From Pseudoalteromonas sp. MSK9-3 (GTDB lineage Bacteria; Pseudomonadota; Gammaproteobacteria; Enterobacterales; Alteromonadaceae): 64,000 bases of DNA. Positions within the stretch are counted from its first letter, which is position 1. Every line of letters begins with the position of its first letter. The notes beneath the pieces are model-generated. The model did no database searches and had not been told where the DNA came from. It saw nothing but the letters and a program-made list of their open reading frames with translations. Shown piece after piece: positions 19,183-28,111 of this stretch. The translations under genes and the position numbers were made by a program. The stretch is from positions 1 to 64,000 of the forward strand of contig NZ_MIET01000026.1 in the NCBI RefSeq assembly GCF_003590335.1, written 5' to 3'.

Positions 19183-19407
19183 ATGCACGACCAGCAAGCA
19201 CTACTTAAAGCCATAAATACAAAAATGCCCTTTGGAAAATACGCAGGAACGCCTTTGCTACTGTTACCAGAACCCTATGTGGTATGGTTTAAACAAAAGG
19301 GTTTTCCAAGCGGGGCCTTAGGAGAGCAGTTGGCTATGATCTACGAAGTCAAACTGAATGGGCTTGAACAGGTACTTATGCCATTGCTTAAGCCGCATAC
19401 CCGTTAG
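19183..19407 (+). CDS. DUF3820 family small protein
   Basis: 74 aa. The MPFGKYAGTPLLLLPEPYVVWF pattern and basic, leucine-rich tail match DUF3820, a small family sometimes named after a quorum-sensing-regulated factor of Pseudomonas. No enzyme motif and no signal peptide; probably a cytosolic nucleic-acid-associated protein, but function is unknown. Real gene judged from family conservation. Confidence 0.7.
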   Translation: MHDQQALLKAINTKMPFGKYAGTPLLLLPEPYVVWFKQKGFPSGALGEQLAMIYEVKLNGLEQVLMPLLKPHTR

Positions 19408-19452
19408 TGCTACTATCTCAAAAATTATTAGCGCCGAATTTAAAAAGTGGTC

Positions 19453-20472
19453 TCACTTAATTTTATCACCAGCTTCTTTTAATTGTGTGCTCTGTGGTGT
19501 TACCTTAGCCCCTTTATTTACCCATTTACTCGGTAACAAAGCCTTAAACCCTAAACGTATTGGTTTAACATAAATGGCTAGTAAGGAATCATGCCCCGCA
19601 TCATACTTTCCCACTCCAATAGTAATATCAGGCGCTTGTGACGCACGTATTAATGAACCAAATAACCGATCCCAAATGGCCAGTGCCGAGCCTAAATTAG
19701 TATCGAAATGCAGTGGATTATCACTATGGTGAATTTGATGCTGGGCAGGACTGATAAACCAACGTTCTAATCTATCACCCCATGTAAAACGAATATGAGA
19801 ATGCCTGAGATTAGCGCCAAAAATATTAAATATAAATACAAACGCATTTGCGCCGAGTATGTCGTACATACTCAACCCTGTGCCAAATAGGTGGTAGCCA
19901 AATCCCACCACAATGCCTTGCGTCAATGCCATTCGACACGCGTAAAAATAACTTTCTATCGGATGTGAGCGATAAATTGTAAAGGGAGTCAGTACTTTCG
20001 CCGAATGATGCACTTTATGTATTTCCCATAAGCAAGGCACCTTGTGCAAAGCTAAGTGCAATAGAAAACGCGTTAAGTCATCGATAATAAACAACATTAG
20101 AGTAAAGACTGCAATCACGGCAGTATCAGACCATGGCAAATGCAGTGGCGCACCAAATATAAACTCCAGCGTATCAGTAATAAAAATGGCGACCGGTACC
20201 ATCGTTAACACAATGGGTGCAAACGTCAGTGCTTTAATTAAGGTATTGGTAATAAGTAAGGTGTAATCTAACCGCGCACTTTGGCAAAGCCACACTTGTT
20301 TGGGGAATAAAAATTTGAAAAAGCCTCGACCAGAACGAGCCGTGGTACTAGCAAAATACACTGGCAGTGCCAAAATAATCGCACTTAGTAAGTAAGGAAT
20401 ATAAATACGCTTATTTGCATCAAACAAATACGTTGGTAATGCAGCTAGACTTTGCCACAACTGCTCTAGCAT
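19453..20472 (-). CDS. Sterol desaturase/fatty acid hydroxylase family membrane protein
   Basis: 339 aa, three to four predicted transmembrane segments. The di-iron histidine clusters are present: LLHLALH, HKVHHS, and HQIHHS followed by NLGSALAIWDRLFG. The family introduces hydroxyl groups or double bonds into lipids. The bacterial substrates are mostly unknown, and nothing beside it points to one. Good ribosome site (GGAGAGGATAATG). Confidence 0.85.
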   Translation of the reverse strand: MLEQLWQSLAALPTYLFDANKRIYIPYLLSAIILALPVYFASTTARSGRGFFKFLFPKQVWLCQSARLDYTLLITNTLIKALTFAPIVLTMVPVAIFITDTLEFIFGAPLHLPWSDTAVIAVFTLMLFIIDDLTRFLLHLALHKVPCLWEIHKVHHSAKVLTPFTIYRSHPIESYFYACRMALTQGIVVGFGYHLFGTGLSMYDILGANAFVFIFNIFGANLRHSHIRFTWGDRLERWFISPAQHQIHHSDNPLHFDTNLGSALAIWDRLFGSLIRASQAPDITIGVGKYDAGHDSLLAIYVKPIRLGFKALLPSKWVNKGAKVTPQSTQLKEAGDKIK

Positions 20473-20497
20473 TATCCTCTCCTCTCTAGCGACCTAG

Positions 20498-20522
20498 AAA
20501 AAAGGGCCAACTGAGTTGACCC
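20498..20522 (-). terminator. Terminator of the iron-type TonB receptor operon
   Basis: Minus strand GGGTCAAC, 3-base loop, GTTGGCCC (one G-T pair), then six T, 25 bp past the receptor stop. Confidence 0.8.
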
Positions 20523-20546
20523 TAGTTTATAACTTAGTATCAATCG

Positions 20547-22763
20547 TTAAAATTGATATTTAAACCCTGCCGATATCTGTCTTGGTTTACTAGGGCGAGC
20601 ACCATATGGGCGGCGACTCACGATTTCAGTATCATCCAATACGTTATCGACTTTAACATAAATGCGACCATAGTTGTTTATGTCATAGCTCGCCGATAAA
20701 TCAACGGTAATATTAGATGGAGTTTGTGCATCTGACAGTACAATACGTTCATTAGCTCTATCATCTGGTAAATTTTCAGCTACTTCTTCCATGTTACCCA
20801 CATACTTAACCGCAGCAGTTATACGCCAATCAGCACTTGAAAGCCCAATCGTGAAAGACGCTTGATGGGTTGGTAAGTATGGCAATGGATCGCCTTTTTG
20901 TACCGAGCCCCACTGAGGAAAGACAGAGTCAAAATCTGACTTAAATTCACTTTCTGTGTACGTATACACAAAACTATATGGAATTTCTAAGTGAAGATTA
21001 AGTGGGTAAGACTGTGACAACTGGGCTTCAAGCCCATATACATCGACCTCACCACCACTGAATGTTTCTTCTCCGCATATTCCTGCGTTCGATTGCCCAC
21101 AGGTTTCAGTCAGGTTTTTATAGTCATTGAAAAAAGTCACTAACTCTAGTTGAGTGACACCATCATTGAAGCGCCCACCAAACTCGTAATTAATACTTGT
21201 CTCAAGCTCTTCAGTGGCGCTACGCGCTGGTGCTGATGGTACAAACCCTTTATGCACACCAAACAATAACCCAGACTCTTCCGACAATTTATAGAAGCCA
21301 CTGACACTTGGTAACCAAATACGCGTGGTTTTATCTTGAAAATTATTGGCATTTCGGTTGTCGTGATGGTGCATATCCATTAGCTCACCACGCACACCCA
21401 CGCCCAAAGTTAACGCATCAACCGTGATTTGATCTTCAACATACACTGACCATGCTTTTGTCGACTCAACATTCTGAGTTTGAGGACGAACACCAAACCC
21501 CGTGTCTGTGGCCATCCCAGCTACCATGCTGTACGTTTCTTCAAAATGCTTACGCTCAATTTCATCTTCATGATAACGTAAACCTGCTGAAAGCGTATGT
21601 TCAAACCCTAACAAGTCAAAGTCAAAGCGACCATCAATTTGTAACCCTTGAGAATAATACTCACGATCATTAGTTCCCATATTTAGGTAGTAAGTCGTGT
21701 CTCCAGGTGAGGTTGAATTTTGCTGCCCTGAAATAACGCGATACTGTGAGTCGTAACGTTCAGCATCAGACAATATTGTTGATAAATCTTCGTCAACTTT
21801 ATTTAATTGCTGGTTTAACAAGCCATTGAGTTTACGCCATGCCCGTTCATAGTCATTTCTATATAAACGTGTCGTCAACTTAAAGTCATCTGCATCAAGA
21901 TAATGCGAGAACATTATTTGCTGATGCTCTGTTTCCATTAATGCAGGCTGTGACGCGGCATATCTGCGATACGGCGTATCTGCAAAGTCTTGCTCTGTTA
22001 ATCCTAAGTAAGTTTCATCTGATTCTTCATCTGAATAAGAAAGCTTTAATGCAAATGTGTGATCAAATTCACCTTGGCGCATGGTGTAATTAAACTTGGC
22101 CAAAATATCATTCTTTTTAAAGCCAGTATCACCACCACCATCAAGGTCTTTGAACCCATCAGCCTTTAGTGACACACCTTCAATTAAAAAGCCCACATTA
22201 TTAACCACTGAGCCAAAGTGACCATGTGCTTTTTGATAGCCATCAGACCCAGCGGCAATATCAATGCCCCCTTCTGAAAACTCAGGGATTTGACGCGTAA
22301 CTAAGTTAATAGCACCCGCCACAGTTTGAGGCCCGTGTTTAATTGCCGCAGGACCTTTAAATACTTCTACAGCCGTCATTCTTGTTGAAACAGGAAAATA
22401 ATAAGCTGCTGGTGCTGAATAAGGGGATGGGCCTATTAATACACCATCTTCCATAATGGTAATTTTTTTGCTCCGCTCAGGCGTTACGCCACGAAAACCA
22501 ATGTTAGGGCGCAAACCATAACCATCTTCTTCACGAATATTAACACCCGGAACAGACCCTAAAATACGGTGAATATCATCATACTCAAACTTCTCTAACT
22601 CAGCCTCAGTTAATAAAGTCGCTGAACCTGCTTCCGTTCTCAGCTTGTCGTAATGACTCAAGATTTGAATATGTTCTAATTCGCCATCATCAGCAGGATT
22701 ATCTGCTGCCACAGCGTGCGGTATTGCTAACACAACCGCCAGTGCGAGTAATGATTTTTGCAT
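20547..22763 (-). CDS. TonB-dependent receptor, FecA-like, in an imelysin operon
   Basis: About 738 aa. I chose the ATG at 22763, which follows AAGGG and starts a signal peptide (MQKSLLALAVVLAIPHAVA). The plug has LGSVPGVNIREEDGYGLRPN and MEDGVLIGPSPYSAPAAYYFPVS, patterns of FecA-type ferric-chelate receptors. The barrel ends ISAGFKYQF with a terminal Phe. It starts 10 bp after the stop of the imelysin-like gene and is the third gene of the operon. It should carry an iron chelate across the outer membrane; the chelate is unknown. Confidence 0.88.
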   Translation of the reverse strand: MQKSLLALAVVLAIPHAVAADNPADDGELEHIQILSHYDKLRTEAGSATLLTEAELEKFEYDDIHRILGSVPGVNIREEDGYGLRPNIGFRGVTPERSKKITIMEDGVLIGPSPYSAPAAYYFPVSTRMTAVEVFKGPAAIKHGPQTVAGAINLVTRQIPEFSEGGIDIAAGSDGYQKAHGHFGSVVNNVGFLIEGVSLKADGFKDLDGGGDTGFKKNDILAKFNYTMRQGEFDHTFALKLSYSDEESDETYLGLTEQDFADTPYRRYAASQPALMETEHQQIMFSHYLDADDFKLTTRLYRNDYERAWRKLNGLLNQQLNKVDEDLSTILSDAERYDSQYRVISGQQNSTSPGDTTYYLNMGTNDREYYSQGLQIDGRFDFDLLGFEHTLSAGLRYHEDEIERKHFEETYSMVAGMATDTGFGVRPQTQNVESTKAWSVYVEDQITVDALTLGVGVRGELMDMHHHDNRNANNFQDKTTRIWLPSVSGFYKLSEESGLLFGVHKGFVPSAPARSATEELETSINYEFGGRFNDGVTQLELVTFFNDYKNLTETCGQSNAGICGEETFSGGEVDVYGLEAQLSQSYPLNLHLEIPYSFVYTYTESEFKSDFDSVFPQWGSVQKGDPLPYLPTHQASFTIGLSSADWRITAAVKYVGNMEEVAENLPDDRANERIVLSDAQTPSNITVDLSASYDINNYGRIYVKVDNVLDDTEIVSRRPYGARPSKPRQISAGFKYQF

Positions 22764-22773
22764 AAAAGGACCC

Positions 22774-24084
22774 TTAGTCATTGTCACCAGCCGAAGTTGC
22801 AGGAAGCTCTAGAGCAAGCTTATTAATAAAATCATTTTTCAGCTGATCCGTCACATCTTTTACTTTTGCATGAGTCGTTGTAACTGCCGGTGTATTGCTG
22901 TCCAACGCAGTTTGTAAATCCGTCGTGATGGCTTCTGAAGCAACTTTAGAATCACTTATACCTTGTAACATAATTGTTTTGGTATCTGTCGCTGACTGAT
23001 TATCTAAGAAATCATCAAAGCCTAAATTACCATCGCCCCCGCCATTAAATAGTTGCTCAAACGCACTAATGTTGGCGCGAATGTTTTCTATCGAATGCTT
23101 TGCATAGCGCGATTCAACCGACTCAGGGCAAATACTTGTGCCACATGCATTATTAAACAAACCTAAAGGCGTCGCTAATTTGTAATCTTTTAGCTCTTCG
23201 GTCATGTAAAAAAGCGCATCTGATATTTCGTTGATCGCTTCTTTCGTCGAGTTAAACTTATTATTTGGTTCACCTGCACTTTTTAGTACATTGGCGTACC
23301 CTGTCGCACCTGACCACTGCGCAACAAGCGAATCAGACGAAACAGCCAAGTCTTTAGCTGCTTCAACAGCATACTGACAACGTGATACTTTACGTGCTTG
23401 ATCAGCTCGACTATTCCAATCAGCTAGCACGTCACCAGCACTTGTAGAAGAGCAGCTATGTGTTAGCGTATCATTAAACAACAAGTACTCTAACGCATCT
23501 AAGCCGCGGCGTTTGTCGCTGCGCTTACTAATGTCGTAGGCGTTACCATTAATGTTGCCATTTTCGAAAAATACCACATCTTGATCAACACTACAGGTAC
23601 TAACACTTGGCCATGAATATATATCATTACGTAACGACTTATCATTGGCGAGTAAAGGTCCGACAATCATAAGCTCAGCATGTTGCCAGCTTACCATGGT
23701 CTCTTTCCACGCATTTTGAGCCGCCAGTTTTGATGCCGTTAATTGAGCGAGTGCGTCGCTATCTTCCTGAGAGAGATCGAATACCGCTTCTAAGTCACAA
23801 TAACTTTTAACCACACTAGGCAGTGCGTCAGATTTACTATCAAACTCATTAAACGTTGGCGTAAATACATTATCGGTCAAACTGACTAACAACTGTTTTT
23901 CTGAAAACTCTGGACCATTTGGATCCGTTGGCGTTGTTGGGGGAGTTGTCGGAGAGCCTGAATCATCATTTGAATCATTTACTGCATGATCAGAACCTGC
24001 GGTGTAAGACGTGCTATCACCACACCCACTTAGCACAAGTGCTAAAGCACTTGCGAGCAACAAAGGTTTAAAAGTATGTCCCAT
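22774..24084 (-). CDS. Imelysin-family (M75-like) lipoprotein
   Basis: 436 aa. Lipoprotein signal ends LVLSGC. The mature part begins with a Ser/Thr/Pro linker and then an imelysin helical fold: WKETMVSWQHAELMIVGPL, IYSWPSVSTC, and RRGLDALEYLLF in place of the classical GxHxxE site. Family members, called insulin-cleaving proteases or iron-regulated proteins, mostly act as periplasmic iron-uptake factors. Its place between a DUF4856 lipoprotein and a FecA-like receptor supports that role. Confidence 0.85.
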   Translation of the reverse strand: MGHTFKPLLLASALALVLSGCGDSTSYTAGSDHAVNDSNDDSGSPTTPPTTPTDPNGPEFSEKQLLVSLTDNVFTPTFNEFDSKSDALPSVVKSYCDLEAVFDLSQEDSDALAQLTASKLAAQNAWKETMVSWQHAELMIVGPLLANDKSLRNDIYSWPSVSTCSVDQDVVFFENGNINGNAYDISKRSDKRRGLDALEYLLFNDTLTHSCSSTSAGDVLADWNSRADQARKVSRCQYAVEAAKDLAVSSDSLVAQWSGATGYANVLKSAGEPNNKFNSTKEAINEISDALFYMTEELKDYKLATPLGLFNNACGTSICPESVESRYAKHSIENIRANISAFEQLFNGGGDGNLGFDDFLDNQSATDTKTIMLQGISDSKVASEAITTDLQTALDSNTPAVTTTHAKVKDVTDQLKNDFINKLALELPATSAGDND

Positions 24085-24116
24085 TAATTGCCTCTTTTCT
24101 CTGTTTTTAATACAAC

Positions 24117-24146
24117 AAAAGGTTAGCCCTTACGGACTAACCTTTT
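24117..24146 (-). terminator. Intercistronic hairpin between the DUF4856 and imelysin genes
   Basis: AAAAGGTTAG and its complement around a 10-base loop, followed on the minus strand by only a short T run. Probably a partial terminator or mRNA-stabilising hairpin that sets a higher level of the first gene. Confidence 0.55.
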
Positions 24147-24168
24147 CAAAATAATTAAGTGGTTACGT

Positions 24169-26049
24169 TTACCAAGCTTGCATTAAACTTTCTAATGCAT
24201 CACCCGTTAAGACGTTGCCGTCTGTATCAGTCCACTGGTATGTATCACGTAAAATATTACGCGCAGTGATTAGGTCAGCTTTGTACTGTTCAACCGTTTT
24301 CACACCATCAGAAATTACAGGCGCATTACCCATTAGCTCATGTAGTTTAACAAAGTCAGCTGTTACTGCTTTATTTTCAACAAATGGCGATACAGGGTTA
24401 AACTGCATGTTAAATGCAAAACCTTTCATTTCAGCCCAATGCTTAGCAAATGCGTAAAACTGCTCTTTTGTATAAGTACCAGAAGAGATATCGTCAATGT
24501 CACCTTTGCTGTTGTCTAGAACATCGTTGATGTAATGAATTACAGTAGCAACAATTGCTTTTTCCCAAGCCAAACGTGCTGCAGTCGCGTAGCCATTTAA
24601 CTCAACTAACTGTGCGTCAGTTAGTGCTGTACCGGCTGTGTCGTTTAACAATTTACGACCGTCAAAGAAAGCAGTATATGCTTCTTTCGTTAAATCAGTC
24701 GTTACTGGGCTTAAATCACGCTTTGCAGCATTCGTTGAGTTACCCCAGTTATATTCTGACTGTAAATCAATTTTGCCATCGTTATTTGTATCTTGCTTGC
24801 CATTAAAGCTTGCACGGCCATTGCTTTCGTCAGAATCAACCTTACCTGCAATTTCAGCATCGTTATATGATAAATAGTTACGCGCTGCACCAAAATAGCC
24901 GAAGCCTTCATCCCACTGGTGCTCAAGTTTAGTGTAACCCTTGTCATCAACCGTTGTGTCTGTATGACCTGACAGTAAACCTTTGCCATCTGTGTCATTG
25001 TCTAAGTAATCGTCAGTACCTTGTGAAAATGCAACGGCACCAAACAAGAATTTCTCAATCAACTGTTGTAAATCAACACCATCAGCTGTGATGTATGCTT
25101 TATCAATCTCGATATCGTGAACGGTCATCAGTGTACCACTGGCAACACTTGCTGCATTAGCTCTTAATACAGTGAATAGCTCATTCGTTAATCCACGAGG
25201 TGTGTTGTCAGCAGCAGCCAAACCCGCCCAACCGGTCAAGCTATCAGCGGCATTCCAATCTGTGTATTGGCCTTTCGCATCATTACCCGCAATCTTGCCA
25301 TATAAATCTTTATGTGAGCCTGAAACATCCGTCAATAAAGTTTGAAGCGCGCCTTCAAACGCCGAAATAGTCAAGGCTTTAGTGCCCCAAATCTCTTCGT
25401 ATTCAGCTTTAGTTTCGCTACTTACTTTAGCTTCAGTGAAATTCACATCACTGTTTACTGAATCGGTGTACGTACCAATTTTGTAGTAGTCATTAATTTT
25501 ATCAGAGCCATTCTCACGGTCAGCAACAAACTCACTGCCTTTCATGTAATTTGAAAGCTCTTTAATCATAACTTGACGTGCAATTTGACCTGAATAGTGC
25601 ACGTTAGACTCGCCAGTGTCTTTATTTACAAAGTCATAATCCATTTCATCAGTTACTGCGATTTCTAACTCTTGGCTAAAGTCCGCTGTGCCGTCAGATA
25701 CTTTCACTGTTACCATGATTTTTGGTTCAGCTTCAAAGTTAAGAACCACGCCTTCTTTAACAGATAATGTAGTCCCTTCAATTACAAAACGTTCGTCATC
25801 CGTAGTAAACGTATGTGTGTCTGCAGCGTCTGAATCTGTAGCAGCCAATGTACCAACAACCTGAGCTGCAGCTAGGTTTTCTGTAACAACCTGTGCATCA
25901 GTAATGCTGATAGCTGTTGGTGCTGAGTTTGTTGGTGTTTCAGGAGTAGTTGGTGCAGTTGAGTCATTTGAACTTGAACCACCACAAGCTGTTAAACCTA
26001 GTGTTGCAGCCAGAATAGAAGTAGCGAGAAGAGACTTACGTAAAATCAT
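24169..26049 (-). CDS. DUF4856 lipoprotein with cadherin-like N-terminal domain
   Basis: 626 aa. Signal peptide ends LGLTACGG, a lipobox, followed by a Ser/Thr/Pro linker. Residues about 45-140 read like one cadherin-type repeat (VVGTLAATDSDAADTHTFTT). The remainder matches DUF4856 (VHYSGQIARQVMIKELSNYM near 150, QWDEGFGYFGAARNYL near 385), a helical family related in context to imelysins. First gene of the imelysin/TonB receptor operon, with an excellent ribosome site (GAGGAAATCATAAATG). Likely a surface or periplasmic iron-related lipoprotein; biochemical function unknown. Confidence 0.82.
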   Translation of the reverse strand: MILRKSLLATSILAATLGLTACGGSSSNDSTAPTTPETPTNSAPTAISITDAQVVTENLAAAQVVGTLAATDSDAADTHTFTTDDERFVIEGTTLSVKEGVVLNFEAEPKIMVTVKVSDGTADFSQELEIAVTDEMDYDFVNKDTGESNVHYSGQIARQVMIKELSNYMKGSEFVADRENGSDKINDYYKIGTYTDSVNSDVNFTEAKVSSETKAEYEEIWGTKALTISAFEGALQTLLTDVSGSHKDLYGKIAGNDAKGQYTDWNAADSLTGWAGLAAADNTPRGLTNELFTVLRANAASVASGTLMTVHDIEIDKAYITADGVDLQQLIEKFLFGAVAFSQGTDDYLDNDTDGKGLLSGHTDTTVDDKGYTKLEHQWDEGFGYFGAARNYLSYNDAEIAGKVDSDESNGRASFNGKQDTNNDGKIDLQSEYNWGNSTNAAKRDLSPVTTDLTKEAYTAFFDGRKLLNDTAGTALTDAQLVELNGYATAARLAWEKAIVATVIHYINDVLDNSKGDIDDISSGTYTKEQFYAFAKHWAEMKGFAFNMQFNPVSPFVENKAVTADFVKLHELMGNAPVISDGVKTVEQYKADLITARNILRDTYQWTDTDGNVLTGDALESLMQAW

Positions 26050-26118
26050 TTATGATTTCCTCTGAAAATTATTAGTATTTACATTTTCTTATCTGGGATA
26101 AAAGTATACACGCATATA

Positions 26119-26137
26119 AATAGCAATCAATATTATT
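26119..26137. promoter_or_regulatory. Possible Fur box upstream of the iron operon
   Basis: The 19-mer AATAGCAATCAATATTATT matches 11 of 19 positions of the classical Fur consensus and is partly palindromic. It lies about 70 bp upstream of the operon's first start codon. The match is modest; the gene content makes iron regulation plausible. Confidence 0.35.
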
Positions 26138-26339
26138 TGCGTTGCCAAAACAAAGTAAATATAAAGATTTGTAAATCTATAATTCTAAAAAATCAGCAAT
26201 TTACAGAGTGAAAACGGCTAAAAACACAGATAAAATCAGTAATCTACCTGATAGTCATTTCGCTTTACAGCACTGCCTTCTATCTGCATTTTCATTCCCA
26301 TCCTGGGCTTTATTAGTGCAAAAAAAGCAACATAAAACA

Positions 26340-27023
26340 CTATTGCCATGCCTCTTTCACAAAAATATACCCTTGTTTCCAAATAGTTTTTATCTTGCTT
26401 GGCTGTGAGGGGTCATCCTCTAATTTTTTGCGCAGCCTCGATATACGCACATCCACCGTACGTGTATCATCTTGATAAGGTTTTTCTATGATCGTTTGGT
26501 ACACATATTCGCGGCTTAACACGTTCCCTGCATTACGTGCCAATAACCATAATAGTTCAAATTCGTGGCTTGTCAGATAAACTTCTCGATTATTGAGTGT
26601 TACCAAACGTGCCCGGGAGTCAACCACTAGGCTACCAAAGGTCAGTACTGCAGATTTATCTGATGGGTATTGACGAAGCAATGCATTTAAGCGAGCTTGC
26701 CATAACCGTGGCGTTGCCGATGTTGTGATCACATCATCAGCGCCAGACTCTAGTAATGCACTATGCGTGTCTTCATCCTTTAAATCTGTGCACACCATAA
26801 TAGGTGCTAAGAACTTAGCTTTTACTTTTTCAATTAAATGAGTTGGGTCACCCAGAGTAAAGTGTTCACTTAACACCACCCCACAGACATCCTCGCTCGT
26901 AGTCCACTGCGACATTTCATCCATATCTGAAAACTGAAAAACCTCATGCCCCGCTTCTTCAAACATTATTTTGCGTTGCGTGAAACACTCAACTTCGCTT
27001 TCAGCTATCAAGATTTTAGCCAT
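26340..27023 (-). CDS. OmpR-type response regulator with degenerate receiver
   Basis: 227 aa. The C-terminal winged helix is well conserved (TSHEFELLWLLARNAGNVLSR, then RTVDVRISRLRKKLEDDP, then GYIF). The receiver is odd. The phosphoacceptor position is Ser52 or Glu53 in VVLSEHF instead of Asp. The N-terminal acidic pair reads ESE, and the KPF lysine region reads TTSATPR. It is therefore unlikely to be switched by normal phosphorylation. No histidine kinase gene is adjacent. Could be constitutively active or respond to another signal. Confidence 0.85.
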   Translation of the reverse strand: MAKILIAESEVECFTQRKIMFEEAGHEVFQFSDMDEMSQWTTSEDVCGVVLSEHFTLGDPTHLIEKVKAKFLAPIMVCTDLKDEDTHSALLESGADDVITTSATPRLWQARLNALLRQYPSDKSAVLTFGSLVVDSRARLVTLNNREVYLTSHEFELLWLLARNAGNVLSREYVYQTIIEKPYQDDTRTVDVRISRLRKKLEDDPSQPSKIKTIWKQGYIFVKEAWQ

Positions 27024-27091
27024 TACTACACCTAAAGGATTAGTTTTTATTTTATTTCGGCTAGTTTAATGTCTGAAACTGAATGGCACCT

Positions 27092-27991
27092 TTACAAGCG
27101 AAACAAATTTTCAGCCGTTTCCCACAAAACTGTAACAACTGGATCCGTTAAGCGCTTTGTTTTGCACACCAAACCAATTTCTATCGGCTCTATTAAGTCC
27201 AGTGAACTGAGATAGCGAACCTGATCTTTAAAAGGGCTTTGCGCTAAAACTATTTCAGGCACACACGCCACACCAAAGCCTAAGCTTGCTAATGCAACCA
27301 TTGCTTCATGGCCCGAGACATGGGCATACACTCGCGGTGTAAAAGCCTGCGTTTTACAAAACTGATCTAATCGGTCTTTCAATATCCCTTGTTCAGGCAT
27401 AATAAAAGGGAGCTGGCTCCACTGAATATTGTTGCTTTGCTGCAATGAAAGTAACTCTGTTAGTGGACACGCCACAATGGGTGCAACAATAACAAGCTGC
27501 GACTCCCCTAGCGGCAGATAAGATAGACTTTGTGGTAATTGCGCAGGCTTTACTGCTACAGCGAGGTCTTCTTTGTCGTTTAATACATGCGTAATAGACA
27601 GTGCTGGGTCTCCAGTATTTAAATTAAGCTCTATGGCCGGATACTGCTGCCTAAATTTAGCAAATAGGTCATAAACAAAACTATAGGTTGCAGTGACTGA
27701 GCAATAAAAGCTTAACTCACCGCTTAAAGGCTGACCATTATCTTGGCACTCACTTTTAAATTGCCGCCACTGTGCCAATGTTGAGCGTGCATACTCAACA
27801 AAAGCCTTACCTTGAGCTGTTAAGCTCACGCTGCGATTGTCCCTAATAAATAAAGCAATATTTAGCTCCGTTTCGAGCTGCTTTATTTGTCTGCTTAAAG
27901 TGGGTGCACTGATATGGCACTGCTCGCTCGCTCGGCCAAAATGCAATGTTTCAGCTAAGGCTAAAAAGTACTTTAACTGTTTATGATCCAT
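27092..27991 (-). CDS. ilvY: LysR-type regulator IlvY
   Basis: 299 aa. N-terminal helix-turn-helix (DHKQLKYFLALAETLHFGRAS) and a LysR substrate domain. It is divergent from ilvC across 120 bp, the E. coli arrangement. In E. coli, IlvY activates ilvC when acetolactate or acetohydroxybutyrate bind it. Name rests on context plus family. Confidence 0.9.
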   Translation of the reverse strand: MDHKQLKYFLALAETLHFGRASEQCHISAPTLSRQIKQLETELNIALFIRDNRSVSLTAQGKAFVEYARSTLAQWRQFKSECQDNGQPLSGELSFYCSVTATYSFVYDLFAKFRQQYPAIELNLNTGDPALSITHVLNDKEDLAVAVKPAQLPQSLSYLPLGESQLVIVAPIVACPLTELLSLQQSNNIQWSQLPFIMPEQGILKDRLDQFCKTQAFTPRVYAHVSGHEAMVALASLGFGVACVPEIVLAQSPFKDQVRYLSSLDLIEPIEIGLVCKTKRLTDPVVTVLWETAENLFRL

Positions 27992-28001
27992 ACGCCTTAT
28001 G

Positions 28002-28016
28002 TTTCACATTATGAAA
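28002..28016. promoter_or_regulatory. Possible IlvY operator
   Basis: TTTCACATTATGAAA, a 5-bp inverted repeat with a 5-bp centre containing the LysR-type T-N11-A pattern, lies in the ilvY-ilvC intergenic region close to the ilvY start. Short, so low confidence. Confidence 0.35.
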
Positions 28017-28111
28017 TACTATGATTCAAATATATCATTTTACGTAACTTAAAACAGGGCATATGCTGACTTTATATTCTATTTAATACTCTATTATTTT
28101 AAGGTACTAAC

